The notes under the pieces: model-generated
What the model was told of the DNA's origin: nothing
Database searches by the model: none
Seen by the model: the letters and a program-made list of their open reading frames with translations, nothing else
Shown: positions 33,588 to 42,363 of the stretch, one piece after another
Layout of the letters: every line of letters begins with the position of its first letter
How positions within the stretch are numbered: the first letter of the stretch is position 1
Position numbers and translations under genes: made by a program
Assembly (NCBI GenBank): GCA_945888375.1
Contig: CAMCZZ010000004.1
Span: forward strand, 1 to 64,000
DNA from: Akkermansia muciniphila
Lineage (GTDB): Bacteria > Verrucomicrobiota > Verrucomicrobiia > Opitutales > Opitutaceae
DNA: 64,000 bases
Reading direction: 5' to 3'

Positions 33588-33752
33588 TGAGCCGCGCTTA
33601 CCTGCCGATCAGGTTGCCAAAAGGTTGTCCAAGACGCTGTTTTTGCCTTCACTTTCCCGCATTTACCTACTTCTCTGCTCGTTATAACCCACTAACCATC
33701 AACTAAATCCCAGTTAATACGGAACTTAGCTTGCAGCGGAGATTCAGGTTCG
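33588..33752. other. stretch between dinD and the tRNA-Ser 3' repeats
   Basis: AT-richer than the flanks (TAACCCACTAACCATC region). No gene is visible. This is the position where an element end would be expected. Confidence 0.35.
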
Positions 33753-33774
33753 AATCCCTCCCTCTCCGCCATTT
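33753..33774 (+). repeat. tRNA-Ser 3'-end copy 1 (attachment-site-like)
   Basis: The sequence reads as a T-loop and acceptor 3' strand, TTCGAATCCC then CCTCTCCGCCA, the usual end of tRNA-Ser. The T-stem 5' side (TCAGG) does not pair and no 5' half exists, so it is a fragment, not a gene. A 22-bp core is repeated exactly at 33883-33904. Such 3' tRNA fragments are classic footprints of tyrosine-integrase insertion. Confidence 0.65.
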
Positions 33775-33866
33775 GTGCAGCAAATGGAGCTGCGACGCAG
33801 TCGAACAAAATGCGTTAGCATTTGAGGCAGGGTTAGGGACGGCGCAGCAGCGCCGGGGTAAGACCC
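33771..33866. repeat. array of five short perfect hairpins
   Basis: In 96 bp five perfect inverted repeats follow each other: ATTTG-TGCAG-CAAAT, CTGCG-A-CGCAG, AAATGC-GTTA-GCATTT, GGCGC-AGCA-GCGCC and GGGT-AAG-ACCC. The word GCGTTAGC recurs in the third hairpin and again at about 33870. They lie between the two tRNA-Ser 3' copies. No known RNA family is recognised. Confidence 0.6.
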
Positions 33867-33882
33867 TGAGCGTTAGCGAATC

Positions 33883-33904
33883 AATCCCTCCCTCTCCGCC
33901 ATTT
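33883..33904 (+). repeat. tRNA-Ser 3'-end copy 2 (attachment-site-like)
   Basis: Exact second copy of the 22-bp core at 33753, offset by 130 bp. The preceding bases (AATC) differ from copy 1 (TTCG), so only the 3' part is duplicated. It borders the GH106 gene end. Confidence 0.65.
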
Positions 33905-33930
33905 TAACCCATGTAGCGAAATGGGATACG

Positions 33931-36795
33931 CTATTCGCGAACAATGCCGGCGGCCGATCCGAAGTCCGATTCAAGGCCCCCATCCCGGGCCCGCAGCCGG
34001 ACCGGCCCGATCAAACCGGACGTCGCCAGCGGCCAGTCCGCCGCCTTGAAGTCCCGGTAGCCGATGTTGACGAAGTAGAAGTTCCGCCACGACACGCCGC
34101 GTCGATCGAGATCGCGAATGCGGTTGGCGGCCAGATTCGTCACCTCGATCTCCAACTCGTTCCCGATCGGACGGAGCAGCCCGGCGGGCACCATAACCCG
34201 ATGCGGGCGCATAAAGGTGACGCCCAGATCGCTCCCGTTGAGTCGCACCCGCGCCACGTGGAAAACCTCGCCCAGGTCGAGAATGCATTCCCCGGTGCCG
34301 GTTTCATCGGGGTCGAAACGCATGACATACCGTGCGGTGCCCGCAAAAGCCTCGCGCCGGACGTCGCCGCCCTCGGTCCAAGAACCCAAACGCAACGGCT
34401 CCCACGGTTCCGGCCGCTCCGGGCCACCCGCGATGAACTCCACCCGCCACGGGCCATCCAAAGTGAACAAAGTCCGGCCCGGTCGCGCAGCCCCTTCCGC
34501 GCTCGCCAACCCACCGGCCGAGGCCACATCCGCACCATCCCGGCGGGTGCGCAGCCAGACGCTGTGGCCCGGCTCCAAGCGCAGTCGCACCTCGGGCCGG
34601 CCGGCGGCGTTTTTCCTCACCCGGCCGGCCGTGATCGCGCCCGTGAGAGGATCAAGCAAACTCACGACCGCAGCCGGCCGCCCCAGCTCGACCCAGGTGT
34701 CGAGCGGCTCCGGCGCGTGGTTGGCCAAGAAATAGCCCGGGGCGCCACCCTCGGTTTTGCGCAGGAGCAGCAGGCCCGGGTGGGCGCGCACCGCCGGCTC
34801 CGGGAGAATGCCCGCCAGCGCCAGGACCTTTTCCGCCGGTCCAAACAGGATCCGTCCGCGCCCCCGCCGCAGCTCTCGTGCCTCGGTCAGCTCCGCACGG
34901 GCAAAGGCGGGCAACAAGTCGCGCAGTTCGTTCCGCCTCCGCTCGACCTCGCCGAGCCCGGGAACGTCGCCCGCGACCGGCGTGACGAAGCAGACCGTCG
35001 CGCCGTCCTCGGCCAAGCGCAGGGCCGCGCGGAGAGTTTCCAGCGGCAACGTTTTCGAGGCCGGAAAAACCACGGCTCGATAAGCCGCGCCGCCGTCCAA
35101 ACCGACGCCGCCGTCGTCCCGCATGCTCAGCCCGGCGATCTGACGATCGCTGGCATAGTCGAAGGCGTGGCCCCGCGCGAAGAGTTCGTAGCCAAGCGGC
35201 GGGACCCAGTTACGGTTGTGCACCGTGAGCAGCGCGACGCCGGGTTTGGGATCGCTCCAGACGTCGTCGATCGGCCAGTAGAGCAAAAAATCGTTGTCGG
35301 GCGCGGAGACCTGCAGGAGGGACTGCACGCGGGTGACATAGGCGTTGAATGCCGCGAACTCGCGCCAGAGCGGGTTGCGGGTGTTGAGCTCGCTGGCGGC
35401 GTAGAAAAGCCAGCCGGGCCACGGGACATCGTCGGGCGAGTAGGCGTTGCCGTGGTAAAAAACATGGTTCACGCCGGCGACGAACAAGCGGTCTGTGAAA
35501 CCCTTCAACTCCTCGAAGGTTTCGTGGAAGTGCTCCGCCATCCAGGTGCCGGTCTCGGCGGAAACCAGCCGCCGGCCGGTCACGTGCGCGGCGGACGAGG
35601 CGAACTTGCTCACCTGCATGTCGCGGTCGGCGCCGCCGATGTTTTGGTCGAAACGCGAGTCCAGCGGGTCGGGGCCGCCGTGGCCGAACATCTCGGTCTC
35701 GGGAATCGCGGCCAGTGCGTAGAGATCGAGCAGATTGGCCGGCGCGCCATGGGCCTGGAAACGCGTGCGCAGGCCGCTCCCCGCCGCCCAGTCCGTCCAG
35801 AGCGGGAACACCTTTTCCACCATCACATCCGAAACCGTCCGGCGATAGTCGTGCCAGAGACGGCCCACCGCCTCGGACTCGCCCCGCCCGGCCAGCAGGT
35901 CCCAATTGTCCTCCAACCGGTAGCCGCGCCGGCGGAAAAACTCATCCACGAGCGCCGGGCTCCACGCCGCTTCGTAATACTCGTAGGAGTCGTGATAGAT
36001 CGCGCGCGGCCGGGCATGGCCGGAACCGGCGGCGAAGGCCTCCTGAAACGGAGCGAGGTGGTGTTCCATCGCCCCCGGCGAAAGGGAATCGATCATCCTG
36101 CCTTCGCCCCCGGGCCCGGCGCGTTTGACCTTGAGTCCGGTGCTCTGCACCCCGACCGCGACCACCGTCCAGCCCTCGACCGAACCGGGCGGCTGCCAAC
36201 CCAGCCGCCCATCCGCCTGCACGAGCGAACGCAGGTCCTCGCGCGCTCCGCCGGCCGAGACCGCCGCGAACGATTGCCACGCGATGGAATCGAAACCCTT
36301 GGGCGGCGTGATGCGGCTATCGGCGGGAAAGGCCGTGTTGATCAACACCAGACGCTTCCCGCCTTCTTGCTCCGTGACGTTCGGACCGCCAAAACACCAA
36401 CCCGTGCCGGCCGTCAGATCGACGCCAAGGTCGCGCTGCTCCGCCGCCGCGACCGTCCAATCGAAAATCCGCCACCACTCGGGACTGAGAAACGGGATCC
36501 AGCGCGCCGCCGCGTCCTTCGCGCCGTAAATCGGAATGATGTGAATGCCGCCGAGGCCCGCGTCCCGGTAACGATCCAGCTCGCGGCCGAGATTATCCTC
36601 GTCCACGGCCGAGCCGAGCCACCAGTTGAAGGTCCACGGCCGGGCCTCGCGCGTGATCACGGGCCAGCCCGACCCGAAAGCCGGCGGCGCGTCTGCGGGC
36701 GGTGTTTGCCCCGCGAGCCAAGGAGCGAACCATGCGGCTGAAACCGCACCAAGAAAGCGCAGGAAACGGGGCGGCTCGATTAAACCGAAACACAT
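33931..36795 (-). CDS. GH106-like alpha-L-rhamnosidase, exported
   Basis: A large exo-glycosidase acting on terminal alpha-L-rhamnose, as in rhamnogalacturonan. The signal peptide is within MCFGLIEPPRFLRFLGAVSAAWFAP. The family's front motif WTFNWWLGSAVDEDNLGREL follows, then GLGGIHIIPIYG and DLTAGTGWCFGGP near residue 130. The barrel includes DSYEYYEAAWSP near 270 and a SAETGTWMAEHFHETF block near 430. A C-terminal sandwich closes with VTNLAANRIRDLDRRGV. Length of 954 aa is usual. GTG 36807 is the track start, but ATG 36795 is preferred. It is the last gene of the GH28-GH28-GH106 operon. Confidence 0.85.
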   Translation of the reverse strand: MCFGLIEPPRFLRFLGAVSAAWFAPWLAGQTPPADAPPAFGSGWPVITREARPWTFNWWLGSAVDEDNLGRELDRYRDAGLGGIHIIPIYGAKDAAARWIPFLSPEWWRIFDWTVAAAEQRDLGVDLTAGTGWCFGGPNVTEQEGGKRLVLINTAFPADSRITPPKGFDSIAWQSFAAVSAGGAREDLRSLVQADGRLGWQPPGSVEGWTVVAVGVQSTGLKVKRAGPGGEGRMIDSLSPGAMEHHLAPFQEAFAAGSGHARPRAIYHDSYEYYEAAWSPALVDEFFRRRGYRLEDNWDLLAGRGESEAVGRLWHDYRRTVSDVMVEKVFPLWTDWAAGSGLRTRFQAHGAPANLLDLYALAAIPETEMFGHGGPDPLDSRFDQNIGGADRDMQVSKFASSAAHVTGRRLVSAETGTWMAEHFHETFEELKGFTDRLFVAGVNHVFYHGNAYSPDDVPWPGWLFYAASELNTRNPLWREFAAFNAYVTRVQSLLQVSAPDNDFLLYWPIDDVWSDPKPGVALLTVHNRNWVPPLGYELFARGHAFDYASDRQIAGLSMRDDGGVGLDGGAAYRAVVFPASKTLPLETLRAALRLAEDGATVCFVTPVAGDVPGLGEVERRRNELRDLLPAFARAELTEARELRRGRGRILFGPAEKVLALAGILPEPAVRAHPGLLLLRKTEGGAPGYFLANHAPEPLDTWVELGRPAAVVSLLDPLTGAITAGRVRKNAAGRPEVRLRLEPGHSVWLRTRRDGADVASAGGLASAEGAARPGRTLFTLDGPWRVEFIAGGPERPEPWEPLRLGSWTEGGDVRREAFAGTARYVMRFDPDETGTGECILDLGEVFHVARVRLNGSDLGVTFMRPHRVMVPAGLLRPIGNELEIEVTNLAANRIRDLDRRGVSWRNFYFVNIGYRDFKAADWPLATSGLIGPVRLRARDGGLESDFGSAAGIVRE

Positions 36796-36874
36796 GGGGG
36801 AAAGCACAAGGTTTGTGGGGCAGGGGGGAATTTCGAAGAGAACCGACGAGGCAAAGGCGGACCGCCGCGCGCGG

Positions 36875-38230
36875 TTAAGGTAGGTAGGGAGCGCCGTTCA
36901 CGTTCACAGTCTCGAAACGAATTTCACTCCCAGCCCACACGCCAAGTTTCGGCCGGGCGAGGTTCACGTCCACTTCCTCAAACCGCACGTCTGTGATTTC
37001 GGTCTGGCCGGGATTCCCGGAAATGCCCCCGAAGGAACCGAAACGACCGCGGAGGCCGGAAAAGGTGACATCGCGCACCACCGATCGAGGCGGCGCGAGC
37101 CCCTTCAGATCGAGGTATTGCGTCCACGGTCGCATGGAAACAAACGCGCCGCCGGAGCTCTCCAGCGTGATGTCTTGATACCGGATGTTTTCGTAACGCT
37201 GCGGCGTGTCGGCACGCAGCTTGAAGTTGGCGACGACCATCGCACTCAGGACCCGGCAGTGTTCCACCCGCACATCCCGCACGACGGTGGCCTCGCTCCC
37301 GAGCGTGACGGCCGCGTGCCCGCGCTTGAAAACGCAATCACGCACGCGCACGCGCTCCACCGGCGGGCTGTCCCGGTCCTCCAAGGCGAGCGGCCCTTTG
37401 GTTCCCTTCAGCGCAATGCAGTCATCGGTCACGGAAAACCAGCAGCCCTCGATGGCCACGTCCTGGCAGCTGTCCACGTCGATGCCGTCGGTGCTGGGGG
37501 CTTGTTTGTAGTCGTCGGGAACGGCGAAGCGGGCGTTTTTAACGAGGACGTCGCGGCAGCGGTAGAGATGGAGATTCCAGAACTGGGAATCCTTGAAGGT
37601 GACGCCTTCGATCACGACGTCGCGGGAGTTTTCGATCAGGGCGAGCCGGGCGCGGGGGATGGCGAGATTTCTGAAGCCGTTCTTGTCGGCGGCGGCGTTT
37701 CGCAGCCGCCAGAATTCGTCCCAAATCTTGCGTCCGTCGCCGTCGAGCGTGCCCTCGCCGGTGATGCGCAAGCCGTCGCAGCCGTCGGCGTTGATCAGCG
37801 CGGGCGTGAAGCTTTCTTCGAAGTGGCCCTCGATGCGCGTGCGGCGAGCCGGAAAGTCGGCGGCTACATCGGTGGAGGCGCGGAGGACGGCGTTTTTCTC
37901 CAGGCGCAGATGCACCCGCGGCTTCAAGAACAGGGCCCCGGTGACGAAAACGCCGGCCGGGACGACCAGGGTTCCTCCGCCACCCGCGGCGAGACGGTCG
38001 ATGGCGGACTGGATGAACGAGGTGTTCAGTGCGACACCGTCGCCGATCGCGCCGCACTCCGTGGCGTTCAACCGAAGGGACTCTCCACCCTCTGCGCCCG
38101 CCTCCAAGGTCGCGCGCAAGGGAGACAAGCCCACCGCGACGACCAACAGCGCCAATCCGCAGACGCGAACCATGGATTGAAGCAAGGGCGACGACGCGGG
38201 TTTCATCGGAAATCGATGCGACGGGCTCAA
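36875..38230 (-). CDS. GH28 polygalacturonase/rhamnogalacturonan hydrolase, exported
   Basis: An inverting right-handed beta-helix hydrolase. A hydrophobic signal segment (VCGLALLVVAVGLSPL) lies behind a basic N-terminus. GH28 catalytic motifs are present: STDGIDVDSCQ near residue 225, SVTDDCIALKG near 247 (paired Asp) and RGHAAVTLGSE near 280. The usual NTD reads STD. Length is 451 aa. Its ATG overlaps the stop of the upstream GH28 gene (ATGA), so the two are translationally coupled. Acts with the rhamnosidase on pectin backbones. Confidence 0.9.
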   Translation of the reverse strand: MSPSHRFPMKPASSPLLQSMVRVCGLALLVVAVGLSPLRATLEAGAEGGESLRLNATECGAIGDGVALNTSFIQSAIDRLAAGGGGTLVVPAGVFVTGALFLKPRVHLRLEKNAVLRASTDVAADFPARRTRIEGHFEESFTPALINADGCDGLRITGEGTLDGDGRKIWDEFWRLRNAAADKNGFRNLAIPRARLALIENSRDVVIEGVTFKDSQFWNLHLYRCRDVLVKNARFAVPDDYKQAPSTDGIDVDSCQDVAIEGCWFSVTDDCIALKGTKGPLALEDRDSPPVERVRVRDCVFKRGHAAVTLGSEATVVRDVRVEHCRVLSAMVVANFKLRADTPQRYENIRYQDITLESSGGAFVSMRPWTQYLDLKGLAPPRSVVRDVTFSGLRGRFGSFGGISGNPGQTEITDVRFEEVDVNLARPKLGVWAGSEIRFETVNVNGAPYLP

Positions 38231-39792
38231 TGTTTCACGCGTTCGGAACGGATGATTTCGTAGAGCGGTTCGCCACCTTCGGGCGTCGTCACTTGGGCGA
38301 AGGTCACATCCTCGGCCCGATCCACCGTCACTTTCGCGCCGGCGGGCAGCCGGATGTCCCTAAAGGAAACGTTCCGGGTGCGATGCCCCTCGGCCGCGAA
38401 GCCGTTGACGACGATGACGGGCTTGGTCGGATCGGCCTCCGTGAGGTCGATGTTCTCGAAGCGGAAGTCGCGGAAAAAAGGCGGAACGGGCGCGGCCCCG
38501 CCGTCGTTGTTGTAGGGCAGCTTGGTGTAGACCGTGATCTGCCGGAGGCTGCAGTCGCGCACCGTGACGTTCTCGACAAAACCGCCGCGCTCCTCGGTCG
38601 CCTTGATCTGCAGACCGTGGAGAAGCGGGCCGGCGACACAGTCCTCGATCAGAACGTCGCGCACGCCGCCGGACATCTCGCTTCCGATGGAGATGCCGTG
38701 CCCCCGCTCGAAACGGCAGTCGAAAACGCGCACGCCTTCGGTCGGGCGGTTGACCACGTTGCCCTCGGGATTTTTTCCGGACTTGATCGCGATGCAGTCG
38801 TCGCCGGTGTCGAACGTGCAATCGAAGATATAGGAGCGCCGGGAGGAATCGGGATCGATGCCGTCGCCATTGCGCACGTCGCTCCGGATCACGAGCCCGC
38901 GTAAGGTGATGTTTTCCGAATAGATGTAATGGAGTGTCCAGCACGGCGTCTCCTCCAAGGTGAGCCCGGCCACCTCGACGTTCTCCGCGTTCATCAGCAG
39001 GATCAACCTCCCGCGCGAGCGCAGTCCCTTGACCCCCGGGAACTCGGCGCGCACGGCGTCGGAGAGTTTTTTCCCGCCGCCGGAGATCGTGCCCGCGCCG
39101 CGGATACTGAGATTGCGCACATTGGCCGGCCCCGCCGAGTCCAGGGTGCCGGCGTTGAGCAGGCTCGCGTAGGTGTCCATTTCCCAACCCTCGAAACGAT
39201 TGCGGATGAACGGCGCGTAGTCGGCGGGATCGGCGGAGCCCTTGAGCACGCCGCCCTCGGCGATTTCGAGGGTCATGTCGCTTTTGAGAAAGAGCGCGCC
39301 GCTGAGGAACACGCCGGCCGGCAAGCGCACGACGCCTTCGGGCGGGCAGGCGTCGATCGCGGCCTGGAGGGCGCGGGTATTCAGGGTGCGGCCGTCGCCG
39401 ACCGCGCCGTGGTCGAGGACGGAAACGACCGGCTCCGGCGAACGGGTGCGCAGGTCGAGCCCATTGCTCTCCGTTCGGTCGCCGGGGTCTTCCGTGCCGG
39501 CGGCGGCACGGGCGCGGACCGTGAAAACGTAGGCGTGCTCCGGGGCGAGCCCGCGGGCGGTGAAATGCGTCTTGCGTGTCTCCCCGCAAGGTCGGCCGTC
39601 GCGCAGCACTTCGTAGGCGAGGCCGGGACCGGCGCCTTCCGGCTTGTCCCAGATCAGCGTGGCCTCGTCGGAGCGCAGGGTTTGCGGTGCAAGAAAGAGG
39701 CTGAACCCGGCGGCTGGCGCCTCATGGCAGGGCAAAAACCCGGCGAGAAACACAAGAACTGGGGCGAGCCAACGGTGACGAAGGAAGAGCAT
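38227..39792 (-). CDS. GH28 hydrolase with N-terminal fibronectin-like domain, exported
   Basis: The signal peptide is APVLVFLAGFLPCHEAPAAG. A fibronectin III-like domain spans about residues 35-110 (ATLIWDKPEGAGPGLAYEVL). The GH28 helix has DVRNGDGIDPDSS near 305, DTGDDCIAIKSGK near 330 and ERGHGISIGSEM near 362. This set resembles exo-acting polygalacturonases. Length is 521 aa. It is the first gene of the operon, divergent from an AraC gene whose start lies 110 bp away, with direct-repeat sites between them. Confidence 0.9.
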   Translation of the reverse strand: MLFLRHRWLAPVLVFLAGFLPCHEAPAAGFSLFLAPQTLRSDEATLIWDKPEGAGPGLAYEVLRDGRPCGETRKTHFTARGLAPEHAYVFTVRARAAAGTEDPGDRTESNGLDLRTRSPEPVVSVLDHGAVGDGRTLNTRALQAAIDACPPEGVVRLPAGVFLSGALFLKSDMTLEIAEGGVLKGSADPADYAPFIRNRFEGWEMDTYASLLNAGTLDSAGPANVRNLSIRGAGTISGGGKKLSDAVRAEFPGVKGLRSRGRLILLMNAENVEVAGLTLEETPCWTLHYIYSENITLRGLVIRSDVRNGDGIDPDSSRRSYIFDCTFDTGDDCIAIKSGKNPEGNVVNRPTEGVRVFDCRFERGHGISIGSEMSGGVRDVLIEDCVAGPLLHGLQIKATEERGGFVENVTVRDCSLRQITVYTKLPYNNDGGAAPVPPFFRDFRFENIDLTEADPTKPVIVVNGFAAEGHRTRNVSFRDIRLPAGAKVTVDRAEDVTFAQVTTPEGGEPLYEIIRSERVKH

Positions 39793-39801
39793 GGGATGGA
39801 T

Positions 39802-39877
39802 CGGGACGGGGTGACGGGAATCGCGGGATGGGGTGCCCGTCGATCTCGCTCGCAGACTAGCCGATCACCCCGTCCTT
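39802..39877. promoter_or_regulatory. candidate AraC-type binding sites in the divergent GH28/AraC promoter
   Basis: CGGGACGGGGTG (39802-39813) and CGGGATGGGGTG (39824-39835) are direct repeats exactly 22 bp apart, two helical turns, as in many AraC-family operators. An inverted copy, CACCCCGTCC (39866-39875), lies near the AraC start. The left and right copies also form an 11-bp perfect inverted repeat. Confidence 0.5.
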
Positions 39878-39902
39878 TGCCATTGCCGGATCGCGCGCAA
39901 AG

Positions 39903-40763
39903 ATGACAGAAACGCGCATGACGGGCTCAAATCAGAATCTGGTCTACATGGCGAAGGGCGCCCGCACCTATGGGCTCCGCCCGGTCCTGGGCCGGCCTCG
40001 CGGCTACTGGGAGCTGCAATGGGTTTTCAAGGGGAACGCCCGCCCGGACAACTCCGACCTGCCAAGCGAAGCGGCGCGATCCCCCCGGCTCCACCTCGCC
40101 CACCCGGATTCCCCGCACGGCTGGACGGACGACGGCGCCGGAGTATCGGAGGTCTTCGTCCTGCATTTCCGGACCGTCCCGGAGGAGTTGTCCGCCCATG
40201 TGAACATGGCTGGAACGCTCCTGCTATCCTTGAGCGAGGCGGAGCGTCGCCACTTCGCCGCCCGCCTGGAGGACGTGGCGGAAATGGCCGGCGCGGCCGA
40301 TGTCCGCCTGAAATTGAAACTCGAACAGATCCTGATCGAGGTGGCTTTGCTGGTATTGACACGCGCCACTCCGCCGCCAACGAGGCGGCCGATCGCCGAT
40401 CGAGTGGAGCAAGCCTTGCACTGGTTCGAGGAGAACATCGCCGAGAACCCCTCCGCAGCCACGGTCGCGCGCGCGGTCGGGGTGTCGCCCGCCCACCTGC
40501 GCCGCCTATTCGCGGACGCCGGCCGGGAGGCCCCCCGGACAGAACTGGCGCGCCTGCGCATGGCCGTCGTCCAACGCTGTCTCCGTGACGGCTGGAAGTT
40601 GGAAAAAATCGCCGCTTACCTCGGCTTCAGCGAGGCCAGCGCCGTATCCCGCGCCTTCGCCAAGGTCTGCGGGGCGTCCACCCGACGCTGGCTGATACTG
40701 GAGGAAATCAAAGGTTCGGAGTCGAAACCGACCCGCGCCGCGGACGCCGCCCCCGGACCTTAG
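39903..40763 (+). CDS. AraC family transcriptional regulator
   Basis: A 286-aa regulator with an N-terminal sensor half (LVYMAKGARTYGLRPVLG, WELQWVFKGNARP) and a C-terminal double HTH. The HTH contains ENPSAATVARAVGVSPAHLRRLFADAG near residue 180-205 and KIAAYLGFSEASAVSRAFAKV near 230. Divergent position and the repeat sites between the genes make it the likely activator of the GH28-GH28-GH106 operon in response to a pectin-derived sugar. Its 3' end overlaps the convergent DUF5069 gene by 4 bp. Confidence 0.87.
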   Translation: MTETRMTGSNQNLVYMAKGARTYGLRPVLGRPRGYWELQWVFKGNARPDNSDLPSEAARSPRLHLAHPDSPHGWTDDGAGVSEVFVLHFRTVPEELSAHVNMAGTLLLSLSEAERRHFAARLEDVAEMAGAADVRLKLKLEQILIEVALLVLTRATPPPTRRPIADRVEQALHWFEENIAENPSAATVARAVGVSPAHLRRLFADAGREAPRTELARLRMAVVQRCLRDGWKLEKIAAYLGFSEASAVSRAFAKVCGASTRRWLILEEIKGSESKPTRAADAAPGP

Positions 40764-41287
40764 CGGCCGGCCTTCCGGCGCTTCACCCAGGAGATGATCG
40801 CGGCGTCGTCAGCGCCCGCGCGCCAGACTAGGGCGAGGAACTCCGCCGGCAGGATGTCGTTCTCCTTGAAAAACCGCCGGTCGCCGCCGCAGCCATACAT
40901 CATCGTGGCGGGCAGCTCGCCGCGGAGCTTGGCGCGGGCCTTAGGCAGGATGCGGGGGAGCCAGACAAGGCCATCCACTGCCGCCGCTTTGTCTGGCCAG
41001 GTGGCGGGATCGGCCACCACGCCGGTGCCGCGACCACCCTGCACGTTAAGAAAATAGTCCCGGCGAATGGTCTCGATGGCGAGGGCGTGACCGAAGCCGG
41101 GTTCGCCACCGCCCGCGTCATCCTCGGCGTAGTCGTAAAGGTGCTGCGCTGTGAGACCGTTGGCCGCCAGCCAGGCCGTCTGGTCGGCGTCGAAGTATCC
41201 CTCCGCTCCACGTCGTCCCGCGCGGTAAAGGGCAAGGGCGTAATCATATAAAGCACGGAACTGGGTCGGGAAATGGTAATGCGACAT
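40760..41287 (-). CDS. DUF5069 family protein
   Basis: A 175-aa cytoplasmic protein. The second half has the family core VWLPRILPKARAKLRGELPA near residue 105, CGGDRRFFKENDILPAEFLAL near 130 and DDAAIISWVKRRKAG at the end. ATG 41287 (MSHYHFP) is preferred over the track start. DUF5069 proteins are common in Verrucomicrobia and have no known function. Convergent with the AraC gene; probably not part of the polysaccharide system. Confidence 0.8.
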   Translation of the reverse strand: MSHYHFPTQFRALYDYALALYRAGRRGAEGYFDADQTAWLAANGLTAQHLYDYAEDDAGGGEPGFGHALAIETIRRDYFLNVQGGRGTGVVADPATWPDKAAAVDGLVWLPRILPKARAKLRGELPATMMYGCGGDRRFFKENDILPAEFLALVWRAGADDAAIISWVKRRKAGR

Positions 41288-42363
41288 CGAGGGGAGCAAA
41301 CAACGAAAGCGGCGCGGAGCAAACAACCGATAAGCTCAAGACCCATAAAATCACGCGGCAAACCGGCACACCCTCGACCCGATAACTTAACTAAACCCGC
41401 ATAGCGCGATAAGCGGGGTATCCGGTTCTGAACTTGCAGCTTCCATAAAAAGCACAGCGCGCGACCTTCCTGGTCCTGAATTCGAAAGACCCGGCCGCTC
41501 CTCCGGAATAGGCACCGACTGCTCCGGATTACCCAGCCGCTACTCCGGATTACCCAGCCGCTACTCCGGTGTAGCCAGCCGCTGCTCCGGTGTAGCCAGC
41601 CGCTACTCGGGAGTAACCGGCCGCTCCTCCGGAATACTCAACGGCTGCTCCGGAGTAGCCGGCGGCTTCTCCGGAATACCCAAACGTTACTCTGGACTAC
41701 CAGGCCGCCGCACCGGAATACCCAACCGCTACTCGGGAGTAACCAGCCGCTACTCCGGAATACCCGCCGGCTGCTCCGGAATACCCAGCCGCTTCTCGGG
41801 AATACCCGCCGGCTACTCCATACCAGCCCGCAACCACTCCATTGCGGCACTGCACCAGTCGGCCGGCGCCAGGCGGGACGAAAAATTGACCGAGTATCCG
41901 TTGCTTGAAGCCGAGGACCTGCACGCCTACCTGATGCGGGGCAAAGACGTTCGGCACTCTAACCATAGCCCGCGAAAAACCGGCGCCAGAAAACGAATTT
42001 TAACCCTAAACCCGCGATTGCTCGCGGCGAGCCGCCGTAATCTCGCGGGCATCTGGCGAATTGCGAAACCACCTCGATGCACCTTCTGGCGCACCTCGGA
42101 TTTCGCGCATCGCCATCTGCTCCTCGGTCCTACGGCAGCTCATCAACTCCCATCACGGTTTACGGGTTAAAAAACGCGGAGGGCAGAAACTGCAGGGGGC
42201 CGGACCTGCACGGAGCTTAGGGGGTATGCCCTCGTTGTGCTCGTGGTTCTGAGCAAAAAATCCCCACGCCTGCTTCACAGGCCCGCCCTAATTACCACCC
42301 GCTTCTTGCCCGCGGGCCCCTTGCCTTGAAGTTCCCCTGAAAGCGCGGCGTTGCGCGGCACTC
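41288..42363. other. about 1.1 kb intergenic region without a supported gene
   Basis: Apart from the 21-bp minisatellite (next entry), open frames at 41886-42170 and 42061-42252 have no recognisable content. The DNA between 41.9 and 42.3 kb shows no repeats or RNA-like structure. It separates accessory DNA from backbone genes. Confidence 0.5.
41491..41826. repeat. 21-bp minisatellite, 16 units
   Basis: Sixteen head-to-tail 21-bp units with the approximate consensus CCAGCCGCTACTCCGGAATA plus C. Units differ mainly at the last six bases (GGAATAC, GGATTAC, GGTGTAG, GGAGTAA). The 21-bp period equals seven codons, and - strand frames read YSGVAAG or VFRSSGW repeats. Each frame is broken by stops (for example at 41697 and 41638). 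It may be a decayed coding repeat or a non-coding variable-number tandem repeat. Confidence 0.85.

Noticed and set aside
33740-33775. tRNA-Ser gene
   Set aside because: Only the T-loop and acceptor 3' strand are present; the T-stem 5' side does not pair and the 5' half is missing.
34201-36741. 846-codon open frame on + opposite the GH106 gene
   Set aside because: Shadow of a well-supported gene; translation is low complexity and rich in Arg/Pro.
41491-41826. Possible CRISPR array
   Set aside because: Units are contiguous 21-bp repeats with no spacers and no cas genes nearby.
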